This document shows positions 54,432-64,000 of a stretch of DNA of 64,000 bases, piece after piece. Both the position numbers and the translations under genes were made by a program. The stretch comes from Rhineura floridana (lineage: Eukaryota > Chordata > Lepidosauria > Squamata > Rhineuridae): positions 223,616,943 to 223,680,942 of the forward strand of contig NC_084482.1 of the NCBI RefSeq assembly GCF_030035675.1, in the 5' to 3' direction. Under the pieces are notes generated by a model. That model did no database searches, was not told the origin of the DNA, and saw nothing but the letters and a program-made list of their open reading frames with translations. Position 1 is the first letter of the stretch. Every line of letters begins with the position of its first letter.

Positions 54432-55010
54432 TATAGCGTTTGAAAGATCTGTCAATTTTGTTTCTCCTTTCTCCAATCTTAAATTCAGTTCTCCACATTT
54501 ATGCAGCAATTTGCATTAAAAAAAAAAATCATGAAAATTCTCCAGCATTTTGGTGTGAATTTCTCCTAATAAACACGTTTCTGCAGGCAGCTTTTATTAA
54601 TATACACATTTTTGCAAGCAATTTCTCATCTATAATTCATTTCTTTATGTTGTTTTCACTATGTCCTTTTTTATGCATACTTTCCCCTAATAGGGAGAGG
54701 GCCTTCTCAGTGGTGGCCCCCAAATTATGGAATGATGTCTCTGACGAGGTGTGCCTGGCGCCAACACTGTTATCTTTCTGGCGCCAGGTTAAGACTTTCC
54801 TCTTCTCCTAGGTATTTTAGCATGTGTTTTTAAATTGTTTTTAATTGTTTTTAATTGTGTTTTTAAATTGTTTTTGTGTTTTAAAATTTGTATATATGTT
54901 TTTATTGTTTTTAATTGCTGTCAACTGCCCAGAGAGCTTTGGCTATGGGGCGGTATATAAATGTAATCAATCAATCAATCAATGCATTTTTGTAACCATT
55001 GTTTGATTGT
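54432..55010. repeat. Unclassified dispersed repeat, copy 2, split by an L2 tail
   Basis: It matches 41032-41412 up to catactttcccctaata (about 54692). It then resumes at atgcatttttgtaaccatt (about 54983) after an L2 insertion. Confidence 0.65.
54693..54982 (+). mobile_element. L2 LINE 3' end
   Basis: gggagagggccttctcagtg, ccaaattatggaatgatgtc, ctgcccagagagctttggct and ggtatataaatgtaatc with a (AATC)n tail. Confidence 0.88.
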
Positions 55011-55840
55011 GATGGAAGGGTTGCCATCGCTTTCTTCTCATCCATGTGGAAACGAATGACATTGCCAAGCAGAGCTTCAAAGAATGATCATGTCAGACTT
55101 TGAAGCTCTGGGAAACTCAAGGACTTCGGGGCCCAGATAGTTTTCTCGTCCATCCTTCCATCACTTAGAAGAGGAGTAGAAAGGGAAAGAAAAATACTGA
55201 CTGGCTATGAAGATGATGCTGACATGAGATATTTGGATTCTGGGATCACAGGTTACCCTTCCTGGAAGATGGACTACCGGCAAGTGACTACCGGCACCTC
55301 ACAAGGACTGGGAAGAATGTGTTTGGCCACAGCATGGACAACCTCATCTAGAGGGCTTTAAGCTGAATCCTAAGGGGAAGTGAGTCATAAATTTGGCGAT
55401 AACAACTGATGAGGGCAAACTTGTACGTTCCCTTGAAGGGATATTTGAGAAATATCCCATGTACCTTTTTACCAGCCTCCTTTGTCTGGGATTCTTGCTT
55501 ATTCTCCATTAAGCCTGAGGAGAGAGAAGCATGCTCATGCTCCTCTCCAAGATGACAATTACCATGGACTGAGACTTCCACGTTTCTATCTAAGCTAGAG
55601 CCTATGTTTCCTGAACATATGAAAGGTTGTGAGTAAACATTCTTTATCTTTTACTTAAGAAGATTGTGTCTGTAATTATTTGTGTCTGAGGGAAAGGGTG
55701 GACTGGTTGATTCTCATCCTGCTACTTGCATTTATATTTCTGCTAAGAAATAGGACCACGAAACTGTTCCTATTTCACATATATTTTTAAAATACCAGAC
55801 AGGCTAAGCTTATCTCATTTTATGATTGGATAACCTCTCT
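55011..55840. other. Intergenic, nothing recognised
   Basis: No coding motif, splice-bounded exon or repeat end was recognised. Confidence 0.45.
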
Positions 55841-55844
55841 GGTA

Positions 55845-56937
55845 GACTGTGGGAAAGCTGTGGACATAATATACCTCAAATTTAGCAAAACCTTTGACAA
55901 AGTGCCCTGTGATAGTTAGTTAAATGTGGGCTGAATGGAACAACTATCAGGTAGATCCACAGTTGGTTACTGAATCATACTCAAAGAGTGCTTATCAATT
56001 ATTCCTTTTCAAACTGGGGGTAGTAATGAGTGGGATACTGCAGGGCTTGGCCCTGAACCCAGTGCTCTTCAACATTTTTATTAATGACTTGGATGAGGAG
56101 GTACAGATCATGCTTATCAGGGAAAGCTTATCAGATTTGCAGATGATACAAAATGGGGAGGGTTGAATGAAATTTAACAGGGATAAGTGCAAACACCTAG
56201 GAAAAAGAAACCAAATGCACAGTTATAAGATGGGGGATATTTGGCTCAGCAATACTACATGCAAGAAGGATCTTGGGATTGTTGTTGATCACAAGTTGAA
56301 TATGAGCCAACAGTGCTGTCTGGCTGCAAAAAAGGCAAATGTTATATTAGGCTGTATTAAGAGAAGTATAATTTCCAAATAGCATGAAGTATTAGTTCTC
56401 CTCTATTCAGCACTGGTTAAGCCTCATCTTGAGTACAGCGTCCAGTTCTGGACACCACCCTTTAAGAAGGATGCAGAGAAACTGGATCAGGTTCAGAGGA
56501 GGGCAACAAAGATGATCAGGGGACTGGAAACAAAGCCCTATGAGGAGAGACTGAAAGAACTGGACATGTTTAGCCTTGAGAAGAGAAGACTGAGGGGAGA
56601 TATGATAGCACTCTTCAAGCACTTGAAAGGTTGTCACATAGAGGAGGGCCAGGATTTCTTCTCGATCGTCCCAGAGTGCAGGACCGGGAATCATGGGCTC
56701 CAGTGACAGGAAGCCAGATTTTGGCAGAACTTCAGAAAAAACCTCCAAACAGTTAGAGCAGTGCAACAATGGAACCAATGACCTAGGGATGTAGTGGGCT
56801 CTCCAACACTGGAGGCCTTCAAGAGGCAGCTGGACAGCCATCTGTCTGGTATACTTTGAAGTTGGATTCCTGCAGTGAGCAGAGGGGTTGGACTCGATGG
56901 CCTTAGAGGCCCCTTCCAACTTTATGATTCTATGAAA
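55845..56937 (+). mobile_element. CR1 LINE, 5'-truncated
   Basis: The translation shows [78 protein letters not shown] and [13 protein letters not shown] in changing frames. It ends with the CR1 terminus ggttggactcgatggcctta and gattctatga. Several frame breaks, so it is older than the CR1/L3-like copies. Confidence 0.9.
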
Positions 56938-56984
56938 TCCTTTTCCTTGTCCAGACTTAATTAAGATAATTGTTCCTTTCCCCA

Positions 56985-57090
56985 TATTTCTAATGGAAAG
57001 AGTGGAGGCTTTTTCCATCCCTGGGGAACTCCAAGACGGAGTTATTTGACTGAATCCACTCTCACCATTTATTTACAATATGTGCAAGAT
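56985..57090. repeat. Dispersed repeat shared with 13560-13735
   Basis: tggaaagagtggaggctttt, tatttgactgaatccact and tttacaatatgtgcaa. Confidence 0.6.
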
Positions 57091-57239
57091 TATTATTGTT
57101 GCTGTTTAAATTTATTAGTCGATTGCCGTCTGAACTTCTCCAAATAACTCACAACATGGTTAAAAAGAAATCAAATGTATGATTCTGTAAAAATAAAGTA
57201 AAACAACAAAACAAAACCCTCAGACAGGAAGGTTTGGCA

Positions 57240-59560
57240 ACATATTTATTTATTTGACTTATATCCCACCCCTTCTCCAAGTAGGAGCCCAGGGTGGCAA
57301 AAAAAAAACACTAAAAACACTTAAAAACATCATAAAAAGACTTCGATTTTTAAAAGCTTTAAAAACACCTATTTTTTTTTTTAAAAAGAAGGCTTAAAAG
57401 CATCTGAAAAAGCAGTTCCAATACAGAAGCAAACTGGGATAAGACCTCTACTGAAAAGGCTTGTTGAAAGAGGAAAGTCTTCAGCAAGCACCAAAAAGAT
57501 AACAGCCTGTCTAATATTTAAGGGTAGGGAATTCCAAAGGGTTTATGCCACAACACTAAAGGTCCACTTCCTATGTTGTGCAGAATGGACCTCCTGATAA
57601 GATGGTATCTGATGGAGGCCCCCACCTGCAGAGCTCAGTGATCGACTGGGTATATAAGGGGTAAGATGGCCTTTCAGGTATCCTGGTCCCAAGCTGCATA
57701 AGTCTTTGTACACCAAAACCAGAACCTTGAACTTGGTCTGGCAGCTAATGGGCAGCCAGTGCCATTCTGTCAGTAGTGGAGTGACATGATGGCAATAATC
57801 TGCTCCAGTGAGCAGTCTTGCTGCCACAGTTTGCACCAGCTGTGGCTTCCAGACCAACCTCAAGGGTAGCCCCACACAGAGCACATTACAGTAATCCAAT
57901 GCATGGACAATAGTGGTCAGACTATCCTGATCCAGAAACAGCTGCAGTTATTTTACCTCCCGAAGCTGGTGAATGGCATTCCTAGCCACAGAGGTCACCT
58001 GGGCCTCCAGTGACAAAGATGGATCCAGGAGCACCCCAGACTACAGACCTGCTCTTTCAGAGGGAGTACAACCCCATCCAAAGCAGGCAACTGACCAATT
58101 ATCTGAACTTGGGAACCACCATCCCACAGAGTCTCCATCTTGTTAGGATTGAGACTCAGTTTATTGGCCCTCATCCAGCCCACCACCGAGTCCAGGCATA
58201 AGCCAAGGGCTTGCACAGCCTCTCCCGATTCAGATGTTACAGAGAAATAGAGCTGGGTATCTTCAGCATACTTCTGACACCTCGCCCCAAAGCTCCTGAT
58301 GACTGCTCCCAAGGACTTCATATAGATGTTAAACAACATGGGGGACAAGATGGCACCCTGAGGCACCCCACAGGACAACTGCCAGGGGGCCAAAATACAA
58401 TAGCCCAATGCTATTCTCTGAAAACGACCCTCAAGATAGGATGGGAACCATTGTAAAATGGTGCCTCCAATACCCATCTCACCAAGTTGGCCCAGAAGGA
58501 TACCATGGTCAATGCCCATGGTCAAAAGCCGCTGAGAGATCAAGGGTCATACTCCCACTGTCCTTCTCCCGAAAAAGGTCATCCATAAGGACGACCAAGG
58601 CCAATTCAGTCCCATAACCAGGCCTGAACCCAGACTGGAATGGGTCAAGATAATCTCTTTCATCCTAGAGTGCTTACAATTGCTGTGCCACAACCCTCTC
58701 AATCACCTTCCCTAAAAAGGGGGTATTTGCGACCGATCGGTAATTGTTGCAAACCAATGGATTCAGGGCAGACTCCTTCAGGAGCGGTCAAATCACCACA
58801 TCTTTCAGGGTGGCTGGAATCACTCCTCCCTCAATGATGCATTGACCACACACTGGATCAACTCGGTCAACCCCCCTCGGTAAGCTTTAATAAGCCAAGA
58901 AGGGCAAGGGTCGAGAGGACACGTTGCTGGCCGCATCATCGAAACCACCTTGTCTACGTCCTAAGGCCGCATCAACTGAAACCATTCCCAAGAAGTTGCA
59001 GCAGACGTGGCACTGGACACCTCATTGGAGACTACAGTAGATGTGGATGGACCCTCAAGATTTCTACAGAGGTGAGCAACTTTACTCTCAAAGTGCCTTG
59101 CAAACAATTCACAGTGGGCCTCCGAAGGGTCTAAAACTCAATTTCCTGGAGTTGATGTCAACAGACCCCTGACAATATGGAAAAGCTCCACTGGATGGCT
59201 ATTTGAGGATGCAATGGAGGCAGAGAAGTGGCCCTCTTCGCCACCCTCACTGCCACATAGTAGGCATGATTATGATGTTTTACTCATGCCCAATCAGACT
59301 CACAGCATGTCTTTCGCCACTTGCGCTCTAGCAGTCGTCCAGCCTGTTTCATTGCCCTTAACTCACTGGTGTATCAAGGTGCAAACCGGGCTCCACAATC
59401 CTGGAGAGGGGACTTGGGGGCAACCATTCAAGAGCCTGACGTGCCTCACTGTTCCACAGTGTGGCAACGGCTTCAACAGGGTCACCTGCTCTATCTACTG
59501 GGAACTCCCCCAGGGCATTCAGGATTCCAGTAGTCTATACTAATGACAAACCACATCATC
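57240..59560 (-). mobile_element. L2 LINE, long but decayed copy
   Basis: The tail is at 57240-57300. The minus translation reads MDYCNVLCVGLPLRLVWKPQ (57.9 kb) and SCGVPQGAILSPMLFNIYMK with KYAEDTQLYFSV (58.2-58.4 kb). The active-site YADD is YAED here. Frame breaks are numerous. Confidence 0.85.
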
Positions 59561-59629
59561 TCAGTCTGGGGGAAAAGGCACGCCTTTACCTACAGCTGAA
59601 AAGACATTAGGAGAGCACCAATTGGACCT

Positions 59630-59790
59630 CACTGTTGAGCATATTCCACAGATGAGAAGGGTGTCAGAAGAAGTCCTAAGGGTCTGGGTAGGTTCACATT
59701 GGGCGAGGCATTCCAGAAGATAGTGGGGTTGAGCTGTAAAGAGTTACAGGTCAAAACCAGCACTTTGAACTGGTGGACATCTCTGAAGGC
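59630..59790 (-). mobile_element. L2 LINE fragment
   Basis: FKVLVLTCNSLQLNPTIFW-like minus translation and ggtcaaaaccagcactttga. Confidence 0.55.
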
Positions 59791-59792
59791 TT

Positions 59793-59995
59793 TACATGGA
59801 GGGTTAGACAAATTCATGCAAGATCTTAATAGTTATTAGTTCTGATGGCAATGTGCCTACTTCCAAAATCAGGGGAACCACAGCAGGAGATGGATATTGC
59901 CTTTTATGTCCTGTTGGTGGTCTTCCCATACACATCTAGCTAGCTCCTGTGGGATTACTGGCCCAGATAGACGTTTGGTCTGATCCGCAAGGGCT
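59793..59995 (+). mobile_element. CR1/L3-like LINE 3' fragment
   Basis: tggagggttagacaaattca, ttctgatggcaatgtgcct and cccagatagacgtttggtct. Confidence 0.55.
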
Positions 59996-59999
59996 TTAC

Positions 60000-60520
60000 T
60001 GAAAAAAACAAAACAAAAAAGGATAGTTTCCAGGCTGAAGGTTTCCCTTCTATGTGGTGAGATGTAGCCTAAATTGAAATAGCTGGGTGGGCATCTATCC
60101 TCCTTACCGCCATCCCCCCCCACAAAAAAATCACCTCAGAGCACCACGGACGGGCCCTCAGTGGCTCTCTCTAGTGTCAGACATTAGACCAGCTTTCCCT
60201 CCCATAAAAGAGTCACTGAATGGCAGTGTATGTGTGTTTCTTATTCTAATACATTTGAGGCTGTATGGACTTGGCATTTAGTGAGGGGGCACCTGCCCTT
60301 TGGAATGCACTGCCAGTAAACTTCAGACAGAGCCTACGGGATTGGCATAATTTTATTGATTGGATGTCATTCACAACCTTTGATTTTAAAAAAATGATTG
60401 ATGGTGTAGAAACACAGTATTTGTAAATAAAATAAACCCAGCCTCATAGATATCTGGGGTTCTGTGCGGGCAACAAAGGCTTCCAGGACTCTCTAAATTA
60501 CCCTGAATTCTTCTCTGAGC
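60000..60520. other. Intergenic, no gene recognised
   Basis: Only possible LINE scraps (ctttggaatgcactgccag near 60300) are present. Confidence 0.4.
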
Positions 60521-60521
60521 T

Positions 60522-62300
60522 TAGGGCTATTTATTTACTACATTAATATCCCACCCTTCCTCCCAGTAGGAGCCCATGGCAGTGAACAAAAAACACTCTA
60601 AAACATCTTTAAAACAGATTTTAAAATGTATTAATAATAATAATAATAATTTAATTTCTGTGTCGCCTATCTGGCCAATGGCCACTCTAGGCGACGTAAA
60701 TCTTTGTTTCAATAAAATACATCATAATAAAACAATACAACGATCAAACTATAAAACTATAGACACTGACAGTTCAGAGTACTAGGCAATTGATCATAGT
60801 GATTAACCCTCCCCGGAAGTCCCAAAGGCCTGTCTGAAAAGCCAGGTCTTCAAGGCCTGGCGGAATACATTCAGGGAAGGGGCATGCCGAAGATCATATG
60901 GGAGGGAGTTCCAGAGAGTGGGGGCCGCCACTGAAAAGGCCCTCTCTCTAGTCCCCACCGGCCTAGCTGTTTTAGTTGGCGGGACTGAGAGAAGGCCCTG
61001 TGTGGCTGATCTTGTGGGGCGGCATAATTGGTGGCGTTGGAGGCGCTCCATCAGATAAACTGGGCCGAGACCGTATAGGGATTTAAAGGTTAATACCAAC
61101 ACCTTGAATTGGGCCCGGAAAACAACTGGGAGCCAGTGCAGATCGAACAGCACTGGAGTAATATGCTCCCGGCGGCGACAGTTTGTAAGTAGTCGAGCCG
61201 CCGCATTTTGTATAAGTTGTAATTTCTGGACCGTTTTCAAGGGTAGCCCCACGTAGAGCGCATGACAGTAATCCAAACGAGAGGTGACCAGGGCATGTAC
61301 CACCAATGGGAGCTGGTGAACAGGAAGGTATGGTTGCAGTCTACGTATGAGGTGTAATTGATACCAAGCTGCCCAACTCACTGCCGAGATCTGAGCCTCC
61401 ATGGACAGCTTGGAATCAAGAACAACCCCAAGGCTGCGGACCTGGTCCTTTAGGGGCAATTTCACCCCGTCGAACATCAAGTCAATATCTCCCAACCCTC
61501 CTCTGTCTCCCACGAGTAGCACCTCGGTCTTATCAGGATTCAGCTTCAGCCTGTTCCTTCCCATCCATCCACTCACGGATTCCAGGCACTTGGACAAGGT
61601 CTCCACAGCCAACTCTGGTGAGGATTTAAACGAGAGATAGAGCTGAGTGTCATCCGCATATTGGTGACACTGCAGCCCAAATCTCCTAATGATTGTCCCC
61701 AGCGGCTTCATATAGATATTAAATAGCATGGGAGAGAGGATAGAGCCCTGTGGCACACCACAATTGAGAGGCCAAGGGTCTGAAACCTCTTCCCCCAATG
61801 CTACCTGTTGATGCCTATCGGAGAGGAAGGAACGGAACCACTGCAATACAGTGCCCCCTATTCCCAACCCCTCCAGGCGATGTAAAAGGATACTGTGGTC
61901 AACAGTATCAAAAGCCGCTGAGAGATCGAGGAGGACAAGAAAGGTGAATTCTCCCCTATCTAATGCCCTCCTCATATCATCCACCAGAGCGACCAAGGCT
62001 GTTTCAGTACCATGTCCAGTCCTGAAACCCGATTGGTATGGATCCAAATAATCCGTTTCATCCAAGTGTGTCGACAGCTGATTAGCCACCACTCGCTCAA
62101 TGACCTTGCCCAAGAATGGTAAATTTGAGATTGGGCGAATTAGAACAAAACATCTTTAAAAACATATTAAAACAAAAGATCTTTAAAAAAATTTTTTTCT
62201 AAAAAGCCATAAAAACACCTTTAAAAAAATTCCAACACTGACGCAGACTGGGATAAGGTCTTTACTTAAAAGGCTTGTTGAAAGAGGAAGGTTGACAGGC
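60522..62300 (-). mobile_element. Older L2 3' end split by a younger L2
   Basis: The left part (60522-60615: atcccacccttcctcccagt, ccatggcagtgaac) and the right part (62147-62300: cagactgggataaggtcttt, aggcttgttgaaagaggaag) are one L2 3' end on the minus strand, interrupted by the next element. Confidence 0.75.
60616..62146 (-). mobile_element. Young L2 LINE copy with an uninterrupted 436-codon frame
   Basis: A single open frame (60803-62113) covers reverse transcriptase and C-terminus: VANQLSTHLDETDYLDPYQS, FLVLLDLSAAFDTVDHSILL, CGVPQGSILSPMLFNIYMKP, QYADDTQLYLSF, HALVTSRLDYCHALYVGLPL and AFSVAAPTLWNSLPYDLRHA. The YADD catalytic motif is intact. It is 5'-truncated, without an endonuclease. 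The flanks share aaaacatctttaaaac-type 15-mers (60600-60615 and 62147 onward), a likely target duplication. Confidence 0.9.
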
Positions 62301-62529
62301 TGTGAACTAAAATATATTTGGTGGAGAGTCAGGTTGATGGTGGCCTAGTTGCAGGCCATTGGCATTGCCATGGAGATTGTCTAGGCTGAATGCAAAGGCA
62401 TCATTATGACATCATGCATGATGTCACAAGCAGCATAAACTCCAAGTCTCAGTAAGTGAGAGGCAGTTAGAGTCAGGCCCATGCTAAATGCTCTCAAAGA
62501 GATGGATCTTCATGACAGATGATGAAATG

Positions 62530-62830
62530 GTAAAATTTGTGGTTATGTTAACTTTTCCCATAGGGGAAAGATTCTAGAACAGTGGAGGATCATGTGGTCT
62601 TCATCTGTATTATCTTGTCAAGGAAACTGCTGCCATTTTTGCATGATGACATTGAACTTATCAAGGATTATCAATACCTTAGCACAGTCATTAACCAAAA
62701 TGGAGACAATAGTAAAGAAATGAGAAAAAGGCTAGGATTGGGGAGGGCAGCTGTGAGAGAACTAGAAAAGGTCCTCAAATGCAAAGATGTATCACTGAAC
62801 ACTAAAGTCAGGATAATTCAGACCAGTTTC
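62530..62830 (+). mobile_element. RTE (BovB-like) LINE fragment, opposite in strand to its neighbour
   Basis: The translation shows IELIKDYQYLSTVINQNGDN, MRKRLGLGRAAVRELEKVL and KCKDVSLNTKVRIIQT. The 3' end is missing. Confidence 0.85.
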
Positions 62831-62844
62831 ATAATTTTAAGTCT

Positions 62845-63400
62845 GATTGTTGTTGTTATGTGCCTTCAAGTCGATTACGACTTATGGCGACCCTATGAAT
62901 CAGCGACCTCCAAGAGCATCTGTCATGAACCACCCTGCTCAGATCTTGTAAGTTCAGGTCTGTGGCTTCCTTTATGGAATCAATCCATCTCTTGTTTGGC
63001 CTTCCTCTTTTTGTACTCCCTGCTGTTTTTCCCAGCATTATTGTCTTTTCTAGTGAATCATGTCTTCTCATGATGTGTCCATCATAACCTAATATGATGA
63101 AGCTTATAATGATAGTTCTGGTTCTAACCCAATTATTTCTTTTTCGCAGTCCATGATATGTGCAAAGCTCTCCTCCAACACCACATTTCAAATGAGTTGA
63201 TTTTTCTCTTATCCACTTTTTTCACTGTCCAACTTTCACATCCATACATAGACATCAGAAATAACATGGTCTGAATGATCCTGACTTTAGTGTTCAGTGA
63301 TACATCTTTGCATTTGAGGACCTTCTCTAGTTCTCTCATAGCTGCCCTCCCCAGTCCTAGCCTTTTTCTCATTTCTTGACTATTGTCTCCATTTTGGATA
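62845..63400 (-). mobile_element. RTE (BovB-like) LINE 3' end
   Basis: The minus translation reads MRKRLGLGRAAMRELEKVL, MYGCESWTVKKVDKRKINSF, RHDSLEKTIMLGKTAGSTKR and IHRVAISRNRL in two frames. The tail is ttgttgttatgtgccttcaa. Confidence 0.88.
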
Positions 63401-63805
63401 TCAAAATATCAATATACTGTCTATGGTATTTCAATATCACACATATATCAATATCTATATCTGCAGTTAGGTGTTCAAAAGGAGTGGTGAATAATGAGAA
63501 GTTGTGGAGGTGCAGACAATTTTATATTAACTCGGGCTGGTTTCATGTCAACCAGAGCCTTAATACCCGAAATTGGAGTGTCACTTGCCAAGAACTATGA
63601 AGAACTGTGCAATAAAAATGGTTTTAAACAAATTGTTCTGATTGCATTTTTAGACGGTAAGTGTCTCACACTCAGGAACCAGGAAAACAGCTCTATATTG
63701 CTGTTTCTTCTGGACAATAATCTCACATTATTGGAAAAATTGAGGAGGCAGATGTTTTACTTTGCACTTGCTAACTGGTGCCTCTAAGAAACAATTTCAT
63801 AAGAA

Positions 63806-64000
<195 letters not shown>

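Overview
The window looks like squamate reptile (lizard-type) genomic DNA. The grounds are vomeronasal type 2 receptor (V2R) genes, KRAB C2H2 zinc-finger genes with intact splice signals, and a repeat load of CR1/L3-like, L2 and RTE-BovB-like LINEs, 5S-rRNA-derived and tRNA-derived SINEs, and many short palindromic hAT elements with 8-bp target duplications. Nothing prokaryotic is present. Names rest on motifs read by eye, and no database was searched.

Layout. (1) 1-8.1 kb: a minus-strand KRAB zinc-finger locus. Its 14-finger exon is open, but its 5' part is decayed: the start ATG and first donor are lost, the KRAB-A exon is shortened, and no KRAB-b exon was found. (2) 8.1-14.2 kb: repeats plus a GC/purine-rich inverted repeat. 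(3) 14.28-22.79 kb: a plus-strand KRAB zinc-finger gene with four coding exons whose phases fit exactly (588 aa; KRAB-A, KRAB-b, 15 fingers). It is divergent to the first locus. (4) 22.8-29.3 kb: LINE territory, including a 3.4-kb CR1/L3-like element with an L2 copy inserted in it, and a 5S-derived SINE carrying an hAT insertion. (5) 29.4-30.5 kb: exon relics, namely a transmembrane exon, a broken KRAB-A exon and a tiny cytoplasmic-tail-like exon. (6) 31.8-36.6 kb: a 2.27-kb hAT-type element and other repeats. (7) 37.18-53.72 kb: a minus-strand V2R gene whose six exons join in phase to 861 aa when the distal terminal exon is used. A second, truncated 7TM exon lies just in front of it, and an exon-1-like relic lies in intron 1. 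(8) 53.7-63.8 kb: LINE-rich intergenic DNA with a young-looking L2 copy nested in an older one. (9) 63.8-64 kb: the last exon of a further V2R gene, cut by the window edge.

The host genes fall into two families typical of birth-and-death evolution: DNA-binding KRAB zinc-finger repressors and chemosensory class C GPCRs. Both show duplicated and dying parts next to intact ones. The most interesting points are the V2R gene with two candidate 7TM terminal exons, the decayed twin of the KRAB gene, and two 5S-derived SINEs with tails borrowed from different LINE families.
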